DNA of 64,000 nt from assembly GCA_947650365.1 (NCBI GenBank), contig OX393549.1, positions 91,619,033-91,683,032 on the forward strand. The letters run 5' to 3'. A program made the translations under genes and the position numbers. How positions within the stretch are numbered: the first letter of the stretch is position 1; the number at the start of each line of letters is the position of its first letter. Below, piece after piece: positions 10,236 to 22,833 of this stretch. This DNA is from Chamaelirium japonicum. Its lineage: Eukaryota > Streptophyta > Magnoliopsida > Liliales > Melanthiaceae. The notes below the pieces were generated by a model. The model had not been told where the DNA came from and made no database searches. It worked only from the letters and a program-made list of their open reading frames with translations.

Positions 10236-13200
10236 CATCGGGGTTTGACTGGAGCCGATGCCTTGACGATTTAGGAGAATTTATTCGCCGCTTTGAAACA
10301 GACAGGCTTGAGTAATGGTCATCCCATGTGGCGTTGCAGCTGGGGGAAGGGTGCCCATATACATGGTGCTTTCTTTGTTGTAGCCAACTTTGGACAGCAA
10401 CTTGGCGGAGTTTTGCCCCCAACTCTCTTTTGGCTTGAATTCGAGTTGATTGGGGTCGATAGATCCAACAGGTCCAATTGCGCTCGAAACTTGCGTCAGA
10501 CTAGGTAATGGCAATGTCATTTTTTGCAGAGTGATGACATTAGCCTCCGATAGTAGCGGAATCTGTTCTTTTGCCGAAGTCGAAGGTGGTCGCTCAGGTT
10601 TGCGAAGCCATTGAGGTGCGAGGCGCAGGACCGGCATCGCTTGGACGGGCAATAGAGTATGTTGCATGGATCTCGGCTTGGAGCTGATGCACATCCTTTG
10701 TCTTGATTTTGATGCTTTCATGACTATGAGTATCGCCTTGTCGAAAGGTTACATCAGATTTGCAGGTGGAGGAGTTTTACCCCGTCTGATTTCTTCAGCT
10801 TTTCGGGTTCGAGGAGCTTTAACTGAAAGGACTTTTGCTACAAAGTCTTTTGCCTGGTAGAACTTGGCCTCAGCAAGGTATGCTTCGGCTTCATTGAACG
10901 GCTTATCATCAGTGACGATGCACTTCTCTATGCCTTCCTCGTAGTACTTGAGGCACTGGTGCCAAGTGGATACTATGACACTGTTCTCATATTGCCATGG
11001 TCTTCCCAGCAAGAGGCGATACGACATCTAGCAATTAATGATATGGAAGAAGACCGTTGTATCGAGTGGGCCGATCGAAAGCTTCAGACAGATGATTTCG
11101 ATGGTGAACTACCCGCCCTGGTTGAACGCTTGAATGACCAACTGGCTGTGCGAGAGCTGGTTAGCGGTGATGTCGAGCTGCCGTATTGTTTAGATGGGCA
11201 TGATATTGACGGCGGAGCCACAGTCTAGCAGGATTCGGTTTACCGGCTTCTCCTTGATGTATCCTGAGACGTAAACGGGTCGATTGTGTAATCATGCTTC
11301 AAGTTGCAAGTCTTCGTCTAAGAAGGTTATCGCCTCATCGCATGAGGCTACAGTTTTGCCCTTCTCGCCGTCCTTCCTCTTCTTCTTGTAGCTATCTAGA
11401 TCCGCCAAGGCTGCAGCCATTGCTAGGTGAGCTTTCTTCGGAAGGTGCAAGGCTTCTATGAGCGATAAGTGCAAGATTGCCTCGTCGTAAGAGGTAGTGC
11501 CCTCTTTGTCGGAACCACCCTCTGCAGAAGACTCGGTTTTGCCTTTTCCTTCTGGCATTTCATGAACTTCGACCATGCAACAAGAGACCCCGATGTGCTG
11601 ATCGGTTGGGAGGAAGTGACCAGGGAAGAATTCTTGCAATATCGCCGGTTCTGGAAAGCTTTGCTGGTGGAGGTCATCTGGATCTGCCAGCGGCACTTTG
11701 AATGCCTTTCTTCCTGGAGCTTTGCTTTTCTTCTTGTAAGTTCTTCGTTCGGGGAGTTTCCTTGTCACTCGGTCTAGTTTGTGTCGCTTTGCCTATGGGC
11801 TTCGTCTCCGAGGTAGCATTACCCATGCATCTTCATCGGTGGATTCTCCCCTGCTAAGGTGATGGTCGGGAGCAGCAGCTTTGGGTTCCTTATTGGTCTG
11901 AGAAGTTTGTTCTTCCGGAGGCTCTTCTGGCTCGTCTTTCGATCCCCAGCCGGTGGGCTTGATTTCTTCGATCGAAACGGGCAAAGGCCTTGAGTAGAGG
12001 ACATAATAGTCGAATTTGCCCGTGGGATGGCCCAGCAGACCGACTTCTGGATATCCTTGATCATACCTCTTTTGGAAAGTATGTTGGGATGTAGCTTGAT
12101 TGGGAGGGACTTGTTCTTCTGCAGATTTCGTCTCTGATTCCCAGCTAGTTGGCGTGATCTCCTTTATTAAAACTGACGCAGGCTTCGAGTAAAGAACATA
12201 ATAGTCGAACTTGCCTGAGGGGTGGCTCAGCAGACTGACTTTTAGATCTCCTTGCTCAAACCTATGTTGAAGAGTTCGTTGAGACGTGGCTTTGATTGGG
12301 AGAGGTACTGACGTGAGCGACGGTTGCCGCCGAGGCAATGACATTTCCTCCTTAGCGAGCACATGAGCACGTTGTCATCGTTTCGAGACCTTCAGTCGGG
12401 AAGCTGACTTCGCGATTGGCCTTTGACGATTGACGCGCAATTTGGATGTTCCTTGTCGTGCAATAACAGGTACCGACGGGAAGGAACCGAAGGTAATGGA
12501 TGCCATGTTCGCTGTAGCGATCTCCCCGGAGTTGATCTCTATCTTTTCTTGCTTTGCGAGCAACATTATTCTTTCTTTGAAGACGAAGCACTTTTCGATG
12601 GGATGACTAACCACTTGGTGGTATTTGCAGAAGAGAGGGTTGTCGACACGATGCATTTGCTCGGGTCTCTTTGAAGGAGGAAGCTCGATCATCTTTTCTT
12701 GTAGTAATTGGTCGAACATGGCAGAGACTTCCGACTCCGGGAAGGGATACTCTTTTGCTTCGAGCTCCTCGAGAGTCATCCTTTGTCTTTGAGGTGGAGG
12801 CGACGGTATGACGACTCTTTTTTCTTAATCCGACTTGCCACTGATCTTGAGCGGCTTGGAGGTCGAAGCGACGTCGGCGATATTGACTTGCTTTGGTTTC
12901 GGTGCCGAGGCTTGTCCTTCTTCTCCACCTTCAGGAAGTCTTTGCTCTTCGAGTCTCCGTGATTTGCTAGGCTGAGCTCCATATCGTGAGCCCGAGTTGC
13001 AAGTTCTTCGAAGGACCGAGGCTTGATCCCTTTGAGGATGTAGAGTAGGCCCCAGTGTATGCCCTCGGTGCACATCTCGATGGTCGAATCTTCAGACAAG
13101 CGGTCTCATGAATTTAGCACGAGGTTCCTCTATCGGTCGATGTAGTCGATCACAGGTTCGTCCTTCCTTTGCTTGACGGCAGTAAGCTCAGTTATATTGA

Positions 13201-14310
13201 CGATGCATCTGGTGCTATAGAAGCTGTTGAGAAACTCCCTCTTCATCTGATCCCAGCTGTCAATAGATCATGGAGGAAGATCAACATATCAGTCGAAGGT
13301 ATTACCTTTGAGGGTGTGAACGAACTACTTCACTATCTCGTCGCCGTATGTGCCGGCGTTGTTGCAAGTTTTGATGAAGTGGACGATGTGCTGCCTTGGA
13401 TTTTTCTTCCCGTCGAAATGCTAGAACTTTGGTGGTTGGAACCCGGTAGGAAAGCGTAGCTGCTGGATTCTCATGGTGTAAGGCTTCGAGTATACCGCCG
13501 TGGGAATGCATCATGTCGGCCACCAACGCTTGTATTTGCTGGGCATTTATTGTTACTGTCGCCGGAGGTTGTGTAGCCACCGAGACTGGTACTGGAGAGA
13601 CAACTTCTGCCGGGATAAAAACCGAGGAGAGTGCTGGAGTAGTCGCTAGTATTATTAGAATAACCTCTGCAGGAGCGGGAGTTAAAGACGGAGCTAGAGC
13701 GACTACTGGAGAAGCAGGAGGTTGACTGAACATTGTAGCATCTCTCGCACTTAGCCTCTGAAGCAAGGTGTTGATTTGATGATCCTTCTCCTCTATCAGC
13801 CAAGTGATTTGCGCCATGTGCTCACCTATTTGCATGACTTGAAGCTGAAGAGCGGACGGAGGATGATGACAGAGAATGTCTCGATATTGCATGCCTGCAT
13901 CCTCGCTGTCATCGTTAGAGATGAAGTTGTGCCGACTCGCTTCTGGTTGATGATGAACGTTTGCCCCCTGTAAACGAGGTGCAACGTTCGCTGGAGAACC
14001 CGAACGGGCTCGGGGTTGGGGCTGGTCCTTCCCAAACTTCTGGACATGGAGTCCAGGATGGAGCCTTGTTTCTTCATGCACCAAGGCCTTATTGGCGCTT
14101 TAGCGAGCATCTTCGGCAGTAGTTTTTGGCGTGAAGATGTCTGCAAGAGTTCGAGTACGCTGAGTGTAGACGCGTACCATCGGGGGAATATCACCCTCCG
14201 TGTTTACTGGATCGCTGTGTTGGAGTATAAGAGACTGGGTGATGGGCGAAAGGCTTGGAGCAAACGCACCATCGTTTGTCCCAGCCATGGCAAACTTGAA
14301 GCAACTCATT
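10236..14310 (-). pseudogene. Gag and protease region of the Tat-like element
   Basis: Minus-strand reading gives a retropepsin-like segment near 11.1-11.25 kb (CGSAVNIMPI followed by NQLSHSQLVIQAFNQG). A long charged gag-like region between about 12.3 and 14.3 kb begins near 14309. The region 10.2-11.8 kb also shows short low-complexity acidic stretches. Order and strand match the rest of the element. Broken, fossil. Confidence 0.65.
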
Positions 14311-14360
14311 GAGGTGTACGGATAAAAGGAGAGGAGGTCCCACCGGGCATGCCAAAAATC

Positions 14361-16214
14361 TGTATGTGCAGAAAAAGATACGGGTCGTCTTTATTGCAAA
14401 CACACGAAGATTACAGATGCCAGGACCCGGGGACTCGGGGGTGGTGAGCCGGGTGCGGTGAATATTCGATCAGAGATTGTGGGAGAGATCCTCTGGAGGG
14501 TCCCTTTGATCTGCGTCTCTACGTGGTATTCGTGTGAGAGCTCTGAAGGGGTTTCCCAAGACAGAGGTCTTTACAAGGTGAGGGTTTCTTGAGAGGCTAA
14601 GGAATATCCGCCGTCGCTTTTGTCCCTTCCGTGCTTCACGCTTTCTCGGCTAGGGGGTTTTTAGCTTTGTTCCTCGGTCTTCGTATCTTCCTCGATCCTT
14701 GCTAGACCTCGGTGTCCTTGATCGTCGATTCACGGTATCGATCGTGCTTTTGGCATCGGCTTTGGCTTTGGCTTTCGGCTTTGGCGTGGCTCTGGCTTTT
14801 GCTTTGCTTTGGTGCTTGCGCTTGAACGTAGACAGGTAGAAGCTTGTGATGCTTTGGTTCTTCCGGACTTCACGTCGTATCGGCTAGAACGTGCGGTGCT
14901 TTGCTCATGACCGACGTAGTTGCTTGACTTTGGCACTTGCGTTGCTTTGGCGCGGGCTTTACCGGTGTTTCTGCTTTGCCTTTTTGCGTTGGCTTTTGCT
15001 TCAGTGTTGACCCGATCTTCTTCTCGAACGATGATGACTTCTTCAAGGCTTCTGGCTTCCTCGACGGTTAAGACGTCGGCTTGACTTCTCTTCTTCTCCG
15101 GGCTTCTTTGGCGTGATCGGAGTCGAAGGCTTTGCTTTGTAGATGACGGGTATAGCACCGACTTTGCCTCTCTTCTTCTCTGGGCTTCTTTGGCGTGATC
15201 GAAGTCGGAGGCTTCTTTTGAAGATGGCAGGGGTAGCACCAATCTCCGTGCTATGGTTATGGTGTCGACTTTACTTTGAAGACGACGGGTGTAGCGTTGC
15301 TTCGGGTGTCCCTCTCCAAGTTTTCTTCTTCGTGAATGGAACGGACGTTGTTAAAGACGACGGGGTGATGCCGCTTTGATCTTCTTCTCTGGCCTTTGCT
15401 TCTATCGTCTTCGGAGTTGAAGGGTTGTTGGAGACGATGGGGTGATACCGCTCCGATCTTCTTCTCCGGTCTTTGCTTCTGGCGTCTTCGGAGTTGAAGG
15501 TTTCTTCCTCTCTGAGCTTTCTTCTTCGTACGCGGAGTCGAAGGGATGATCTTCTTGTGCAAGGGTCTTCACTTTGATAAGGGCTTTCAATGGACTAAGT
15601 CGGTCCCGAAGGGATAGGCTTGCCCGTGCCTCGTGAAGCCTTGGGTCGATGAAGTCTCCTTCTCTGTAGAGCTTCCTCGCTTTGTCTTCAACTTTCGATC
15701 TTTTGAGCCTTCCCCCTCCCCCTTTATTTATAGGTGAAGGGGGGAGGGGAGAGATATGGGAAGATTTATTTGAATTTTCTTTAATATCTCCCCCATAACT
15801 ACCCAAGATTTATTCTTTCATTAATGGGGGGAATAAACCTTTATTTGCTTTCCTTTTTTGGCGGAGTAGTTATGGCTCAATCCTTTTTGAATTTATTTGA
15901 ATCTTGCACATAAAGTCGATGGCGACTCGGCTTCGTTTGTTGTCCGTCGGATTGAGGGGTCGACGCAGATCCATGCTTATATATACGTCATACGCAACCT
16001 CTCCCCGCGCATGACAGTACTTCTTTCCTTTTTCTTCTTTTCTTTTATTTCTTTTCTTTTTTTCTTTCTTTTCTTTTCTTCCGTGCATGACCGGCCACCC
16101 CCTACCCGCGGGTAGGGGGCACGGTTTTCTAGAAGGGGGGCCGAGTGGGCCCCACTTGAGGATGGGCCCACCCGGGCTCTTGTTTGGCGCGGGTCGGGTT
16201 CGGTTAAGAGCACA
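14361..16214 (-). mobile_element. 5' LTR of the Tat-like element
   Basis: On the minus strand it begins TGTGCTCTTAACCG and ends TGCACATACA. It is followed at once by TTTTTGGCATGCCCGGTGGG, the kind of sequence that sits at the primer-binding region of such elements. A TATA-like CCTATAAATAAA (minus strand, near 15725-15737) lies about 480 bp inside. The LTR holds imperfect internal repeats of a GA-rich unit near 15070-15510. The second LTR is outside the window, so age cannot be estimated from LTR divergence. Confidence 0.65.
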
Positions 16215-16388
16215 CTATGGATTTTATTGAATCTTTACAGACTCCTACTGATAATATCCTTTTGTGAGTTTTAGTTGGGAATATGAGCCTCTTATCTATC
16301 AATGCTAGAGTTGGGAAATAATAGATGAGAGAATATGGCACCAAGCCTATAACTATTAAGTTAAAGCCCAAGTTTTTAATTCATTTTA

Positions 16389-16860
16389 GGGTTTCATACA
16401 AATCAACCCCTATAATCTTCTTTATTTATATATAAACCACTATAAAAGTGATATTTATATATTAACCCCTCAAGTCATTCAAACATTACACATTAACCCC
16501 TGCACATAGTTGGCATCCAAAATGAGAGAATATTTTTTATTTCATCCTTAATATTTTACCTCAAATGGGAGAATTATTCGGATTAGGACCAAGTTAGATT
16601 CAGGTTATGTCTGTATTTGTTTTGGATTGAGTCCATGTTCAATACAAATAGATCAATTTAATTAATTAAAACCATGGTAAATAAGTTATTTCCCCTTTAG
16701 ATTGATGAAATAACAGCCACGTGAAGGAATATTTCATGCTAACTAACTGTAGGGGTCGATATATAAATATTGGATGATTAAGGGGTTTATATGCAAATAT
16801 TGATTTTATGGGGGTTTATATAAATAGTGAAGGTTATAGGGGTCAATTTGTAAAAAAATC
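16389..16860. mobile_element. Mutator-type MITE with long terminal inverted repeats
   Basis: About 130 bp at each end are inverted copies of one another (shared core ACAAATYRACCCCTATAA and TTAACCCCT-type boxes). The element is flanked by a direct repeat ATTCATTTTA (16379-16388 and 16861-16870). A 9-10 bp target duplication and long inverted ends are the hallmark of Mutator-like elements. There is no coding capacity in the 472 bp. Confidence 0.8.
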
Positions 16861-16870
16861 ATTCATTTTA

Positions 16871-17499
16871 TCAGAACCACATGATGAAAGAAAAATACAA
16901 ATTTTAATTGCTGACAAAGTTCACAGAATCCCTGAGAAGGGGGATGCAGCTTTGTCTCGTAACAGAGACCAAAGGCTGCACTAAATTGTAAAAAATTATT
17001 GAGACTGGGTTATGTGAATCAGAATTAGCTTTGATGATTCAATCATGAAGATCAATTGATGAGTATAGGTAATTAGAATGCACTGAGTTGTAAATATTTG
17101 TATATTAATAATAAGCATTTTGGACATAGAGAATTTCCATAACTGAGATTTTCAGGTACCATATTATCCATAAAAAATGAGCTTATGTAATATCTCACAA
17201 TGCCAACTTAGTTTATCAGCTAATTATCTCGCTACACAAGTTTGAATAACTATCCAATAACAAAGATTTTAAATTAATAATAAGCTAAAGAACAAAAACT
17301 AAGCATAGATTCTTTTCATTAATTATACATGGATCGAGTCAAAGTTAGATTTCCACAAAATCCAAAGCGCATAAATGCAAAACTCACAATGTCTCATATA
17401 TGAAATTTGATTGCATCATATACATTACGGTCATAACATGGAGAAACTAAGAGGGGGTATCAATGAATTGTATTACATGTTACATCAAGTGTCGTGAAA
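16871..17499. other. AT-rich intergenic DNA
   Basis: Nothing recognisable: no long reading frame, no clear inverted or direct repeat. Confidence 0.5.
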
Positions 17500-17892
17500 T
17501 TTTTTTTCTTTCTCAATTCCTTGGTACCCACATTGATGGTCAGCCCTTCGACAGAGCCTAAGGGTCATCCCCAACAATATCAAGCATCGTCCCGCTACCT
17601 TCTGACTACATGGTAGATATAAGTCAACACTTAAGCGAAGGCAGGCCAAGGTCATTAACTCGATCACAAATGTCACGATGAAGAAATTGTTCTACTTCTC
17701 AGTAAAGGCCTTCGCTTCCTCAATAGACACGGCCCTCATGTGGCGCAAGTCCACCTTGTTCCCTACCACCATTATCATGATATTACAGTCGGCGTGATCC
17801 CTAATTAATATCTTTCAACCATCTCTCTACATTCTCGAACCAAACTCGTAGACAAGGAGTGCACCAAGGGCCTCAGTAACACGCACTTGTGA
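17500..17892 (-). pseudogene. RABA (Rab11-type) small GTPase pseudogene fragment
   Basis: Minus-strand translation across frames matches the second half of a plant RABA GTPase: [54 protein letters not shown]. It then continues weakly to GDDP and a segment resembling the INVG part of the variable tail. VGNKVDL is the NKxD guanine-specificity motif. The N-terminal half with the P-loop and switch regions is absent. There is at least one frameshift (near 17845) and several in-frame stops (after the DIN segment, after AKAFTEK, and in the tail). The C-terminal prenylation cysteines are not seen. RABA proteins act in trans-Golgi and endosome trafficking; this copy cannot. No intron is visible in the preserved part. 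Confidence 0.8.
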
Positions 17893-17924
17893 TTGCACGA
17901 TACCATTTTGCTAAATAAGGAAGA

Positions 17925-18046
17925 ACAAGTTTATATTTAGCAAGACGATAATATAGACGGCAAAAAAAAAATAAGAACAATCATTATGGGTTTATATTCA
18001 ATAACTTATATAACAAGTTTATATTCAGCAAGACGACAATATAAAC
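17925..18046. repeat. Short direct repeat next to the RABA pseudogene
   Basis: The stretch ACAAGTTTATATTYAGCAAG followed by ACGAYAATATARAC occurs twice, near 17926-17958 and 18011-18044, separated by A-rich DNA. It may mark old intron or transposon debris. Confidence 0.5.
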
Positions 18047-18329
18047 AACATCAGAAAAAAGAAAAAAAAAGAGACAATCATAGGGCATTATATAAAGGGC
18101 ATTTGGTTAGCTCCATGATCGTTTGATCACCTGTAAACATACTAGTAATGCCCGTGCCTGTCGGCACACAAAAGATTTCGAGGGTGACAAAAATATTTTT
18201 CAAGGGCATGGCAATTTTAAGGGAGGAGACAATATTTTAAAGATGACAATAATAATTAAAAAATAGTTATAATATTTCGAGGAAGATTATAATATTTCAA
18301 GGGGGCACATATTAGGGGGGCACTAAATG

Positions 18330-18331
<2 letters not shown>

Positions 18332-18403
<72 letters not shown>
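18332..18403. repeat. (CT)n microsatellite, about 36 units
   Basis: Uninterrupted CT dinucleotide run inside the Helitron. Confidence 0.98.
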
Positions 18404-18408
<5 letters not shown>

Positions 18409-18419
18409 AGTATTAGGGG

Positions 18420-18790
18420 GCACCCACATTTGGCGGGGGCATCAAAATTAGTTCGGCGGCCCCAACATTTGGCGGGGGTGCCCATATTCTGTAGAGGCGT
18501 CAAAATTCTTTTGTCGGGCCCCATATTTGGCGGGGTTGCCAATATTCGATCGCGATGTAAATTTTCTGACAGTAGCGCTTACACGTTAAATGTGGGGGCT
18601 AGCAAACAAATTTTGACAGCCCACCGAATGTGGGCACCCTCGCCGAAAAATGGGCCCCCACCGAATATGATGGTCGCTAAATAATGTAATACTTGTGTCT
18701 TCGATACTCGAATGGGACGGCAAAATTGGTTTGGCGGCATCCACAATTGACGGAGGGACCCATATTCAGATGGGAAGTCCACACTTGGAG
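18420..18790. repeat. GC-rich scrambled direct and inverted repeat block
   Basis: Units like CATATTTGGCGGGG-TGCC recur in direct orientation in the first half. In the second half they appear in inverted form (GGCACCCTCGCCGAAAAATG, CCCCACCGAATATG), giving an imperfect stem of several hundred bases inside the Helitron. Confidence 0.55.
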
Positions 18791-20139
18791 AAAAAAACAT
18801 AATTCATCGGTGAACAAATGATTATCTTTTTTCCTCCTTTTTTAAATAAATTCACATATATCAATTAACTAAAAAAAGCAAGCATTGATCAAATAATACT
18901 CATTATCTCAATTCTCATTTTCTCTTCTTCAATCCTCCTTCAGGGCTGGAGATTGGGTGAACCCTACAGATGCAAGGATGAATCAAAGTAAATAAAGAAA
19001 GCAAACATTTATCAAATAATGCATGAGTACTGCATCTAGAATATTGCAACTCACAAATTAATAACCCTAACAATTACATTGCATTATGAGATTCCTTTCA
19101 TACCAAGGTGCTAATGCTAGATCCTGTTAATGCTAATGCATTATGGGATCGACTATTTACAGTGCAAAAGAAATAATGTACCTTGACAGCATTGGCGGCA
19201 AGCAAATGGTCAGGCCGTCTAAAAAGAAAAAAAAAAACATAATTTTTTTATTATTATCACCAAGATGAACTTAACATTTTCACTTAATCAATATTAGATC
19301 AACCATTATCAGGCTAAAAAAAAAACATAGTGTGCCTATAATAGACATCGTAAACAGAAACCTAAAGATGTTGTACTTCCAACAAAAAAACACACCAAGA
19401 TGAACTCAAGATTTCAAGGAATCCAATATAACTAAACAATCTTGATCAAGTTAATTAAAGAATTCATTGTAGCATGGAAATTGCAGAATATTAACAAAGA
19501 TCACGATCAAATTATCCCATTAATTCATCTTAATGTGTGCGGCGAAACATGGAGGTAATGTGGGACCAACAGATGCCCATTGATTCATCAAAGAAGCCCA
19601 TCATAGCTGAATATTCAAAACAAATGCAGGTCCATTGATGAGAGAGAGAGAGAGCTGACCTGACCTGGGGAAGCACTCAGTTAGGAGCTTAATCAGATCT
19701 GAGTTATTTGAGCAAAAAAAATCTTATCTGATTCAAAAGAAAAATATTAGAGAGAGAGAGACAAATCTGACACCTTCCTTCAGCTCTGATTTAATCAGGA
19801 TGATGCGAATTGATCCATTCCAACAAATACCTGAAGAAAAAAAACTATTAAGAGAAAGAAATATGTGAGAGTGAAAGACATTTGACTCGGCGAAGCTCTC
19901 AATCAGAAAAAAAAAACTTCCTTAAAAAACCTAAAACAAAACAAAAATTAAAGAAAGTAAGACATCTCGTCGGTAAATACAAAGGGTAAAACCTAACCCC
20001 ACACAGTATAATCCTCCCCCTACCCAGCGGAGGAGCCCAGCGATCCAACCATACCAACGGACTCGCCAAACTCAACCCAGAAAAAGCACTTTTGATCTGA
20101 AAACAAATCAAAGAAGAAAACCTAGTGGGGGATGTTTCG

Positions 20140-20360
20140 TAATGAGAAGAAATATAGAAGTCTGGAAATATGAGGTTTTGATGGGATGAGATAGAGAGAG
20201 ATAGTACCTTCGTTCGGTGATAAATCGAGGAGGATCGTGGATCGTAGGTCGAAGTCTGGAAATCCACCATTAGAGCTGGAGGCTTTGATGGGATCCTCTA
20301 GAGAGAAAGAGTACCTTTACCTTCCAAGAGAGAGAGAGTGCCTTTGATTGGCGATAGATA
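20140..20360. repeat. Imperfect direct duplication of about 120 bp
   Basis: Two consecutive segments share the order: AGTCTGGAAAT, a GGYTTTGATGGGAT box, an AGAGAGA tract, a GTACCTT box and a GATAR-TGAGGATC box. They look like an old tandem duplication within the Helitron. Confidence 0.4.
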
Positions 20361-21114
20361 ATGAGGATCATGAACAGTGAGGCCATCAAGATTCTTCCCC
20401 TCCGATTAGCAACCCCAGCCCCTCCTCTGCTCGATCCTTGACCGGACCGTTCAAAATCCCCTTGAGCCTCCACCGAAATGAATGACTATGAAGATTTGGC
20501 AGGAGGCGTGCAATTCACTGGTCGGGGGCGATAAATAGGGAAGCGTGCGATTCATAAACTGGAGGTGCCTGTCGATCAGGGGGTCGGGAGTGCGATTCAA
20601 TGGTCGGAGCATCTCGTCGATCAGAGATCTAGAGGGAGGCATGCGGTTCATTGGTCGGGGGCGGCATGCCTGAAGATCTGGAGGGAGGCAGTTCGCAGAG
20701 AGAGAGAGAGAGAAAGGGAGGGAGGGGGGGAGGAACTGGGGTGGATCACCTGGCCAATCGCAGGAAATACCGTATGGGTTCGACGAGTACAACTGGAGGG
20801 GGTTTCGATTGAGGGGAGATTAAACGGATAAATAGGTGGACGGTGGAGATGGGTACGTGCAGAAAGTAATTTAGGGGGACTGATCGCAGATCGTAGATAA
20901 TTCCGAACGGTTCAGCGAGGGAGAGCGAGCATGATCATCTTCCATTTTTGGGGGCGTGATCAGTGGGAGGAATAAAAGGGCACGGATGAGAATAGGGGTG
21001 ATCATCAATTAGAGGGGATTGGGTTTGCGGGATCGTGTGGTTGAGAGTGGGTTAGAGAGTGACGATCACAACTATTGTTTGTACCCCCCATAAAACTGTC
21101 CCCTATTATATAGA

Positions 21115-22833
21115 TGTTTGAACACAAAGGATAGTACTTCATTGATAACCAAAAGTATTATAAAGGGGTTTTAAAAAATTTTCTCATCAATCTAGTAATG
21201 TAAGAGAATATAAGCATTTGGCTAATTCTAAAATCATCCTACAATGTAGACTAAGACCAACATGGTCTGCCATCATACATGCATATTTTACATACAATGA
21301 ATATCATGATACATCAGTTTTATGTAAATCGAACATTAAAAATAATAAAGTTTGAACGCAAGAAAAACATTATGAGTCTAACTAGAAGTCAAATGAATCT
21401 AATATAAGTATACTAAAATGGAGCCCTCTCTCTCGTGTTTTGACACGTTGACCTCTTTTTAGGAGCAAAAATCCTTCTCCCATGTGTGAATGCAGCTCTC
21501 TTATAATGTTCCATTAAAAACCCACCATAAAAACTGAAAATCATATATCAGTTCAAATCCTGTTAAAAACCTGACCACCATAATTCCATTTAGAACGACC
21601 TATTTAAATCTGCATTCTCTCTCGCTATCTCTACCCATTGAAATTTTGAATAACATTTAAGTTAACCTGCCATAATTCTGAATCATGCACATTTATCTCT
21701 ATCATGTGGAAAATAGCCTTAGTTTTCATCTCTCTCTCTCCCTCTCACGCACGCAAATGATTTCCATCTCGAGAGTTATCTTCTTTTTATCTACAATGAT
21801 CTTTGAGGTAATATAATAAAATTTTTCTTTACTCAATTCAAAGGTGTTTTTCTTTATCCAGCAATTGAAAATCTCACTTTGGTAAGCCTTTATCTAATGA
21901 TACTCTCACATCATTCCTTCAGGAGTTCTTCATTGGGCCAGAGATCTGACAAGATGCATCCATACACTTGATTCTTTCTTGATTTTTATATAGTTTTGTC
22001 TAGAAATTCATTTTCCTTGACTTATGCTTTCTTCTTCTTTATATTAAGTTGTAGGTTTTAGGAATTAACATCATTTTTTGAATTTTTTTTCCCCTTTATT
22101 TGTTAGTGTAGGGTAATGTGAGATTTTTTTTTCTTCTTAGCTTAGTTTCCTATATGGTTCAAATTTCATATGTGAAGGATTATTCGGATGTTTTCCTATG
22201 ATGTGTTCCTTTCATCAATGTCTTTTATAATTCCAATATTGAATTTTATTTTGGTTTTTTGTTCTTGGATTTGTTTATTTTAGGGTTCAAATTTAGTCCG
22301 TGAAATATTTCATAGGCATTGCTCGGGGGGCTCGAGTAGAGTTTAAAGATCAAGCATCACTCTCAGCAACATGTTATCTACCGTTCTAATTACTATTATT
22401 TCATCAAGGTGCAAGGCATCAAAACAAGGTTCACAAATTGAGAGGTTGATAATCACATGGTGATACATGAACTCCAACCCGATCTTAATCACTTAATTTT
22501 CATTTTCAAAATGCTAATTCGTCTCCTCTTCCCTTTCATGGGTCGACCATGCCATTAGTGATAGAACTGGAAAGTTAGTGGGAGGGAGAGAACGAGCTCG
22601 CCTTGCCGAATTTAGATCTTTTACTATTTTGGAAGCTGCGGTTGCCGATGGTAGAATCTGGATGTGTGCCACGATGCCAGGACTAAGTGCGATTCTAAGT
22701 TGACTGTAAAAGAGGGGGAGGAATTTGTAAGAAAGATAGCGATGGGGTTGGTGATGATGGGGTTTGTGTATCATGAGAAAGAAGTACCATGAGAGAGAGG
22801 GTGATCAAGTTTTCTTCCGGGTTTTGTCCCCTT
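21115..22833. other. Intergenic DNA, no gene supported
   Basis: AT-rich DNA with scattered CT-rich runs. A short minus-strand reading frame at 22514-22774 has no recognisable domain and is not supported as a gene. Confidence 0.5.

Larger units (their letters stand above)
1450..16214 (-). mobile_element. Tat-like Ty3/gypsy LTR retroelement, broken
   Basis: Reading leftward on the minus strand the parts come in Ty3/gypsy order: LTR (14361-16214), gag-like region (about 12.3-14.3 kb), protease-like region (about 11.1-11.3 kb), reverse transcriptase and RNase H (about 7.7-8.7 kb) and integrase (about 3.6-4.7 kb plus 7.5-7.7 kb). Beyond integrase lies a region whose longest reading frames run on the opposite strand, a layout known from Tat-lineage plant elements. 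A solo LTR and a Cassandra element are inserted into it, and a CACTA end borders it on the left, beyond which the second LTR would lie. The copy is clearly dead, with well over ten breaks. It is older than the nested Cassandra. Confidence 0.8.
18142..21114 (-). mobile_element. Non-autonomous Helitron
   Basis: Read on the minus strand, the segment starts TCTATATAATAGGGG right after an A, and ends CTAG right before a T, so it sits between A and T as Helitrons do. Eight bases before the CTAG (CTRR) end is a perfect hairpin, GTGCC-GACA-GGCAC (plus 18154-18167), the Helitron terminator. There are no terminal inverted repeats and no target duplication. No Rep/helicase is encoded in 2973 bp. The interior holds a long CT tract, a zone of GC-rich inverted and direct repeats (18420-18790), and a GC-richer zone at 19.9-20.9 kb that could be captured gene leader sequence, but no host exon is recognisable. 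Confidence 0.65.

Noticed and set aside
15870-16213. Lysine-rich proteins near the LTR edge
   Set aside because: Artefacts of a T/C-rich tract at 16020-16080 inside the Tat-like LTR.
19899-20792. Host gene on the minus strand inside the Helitron
   Set aside because: Frames are short, differ in phase, and show no domain. At best this is captured leader sequence.
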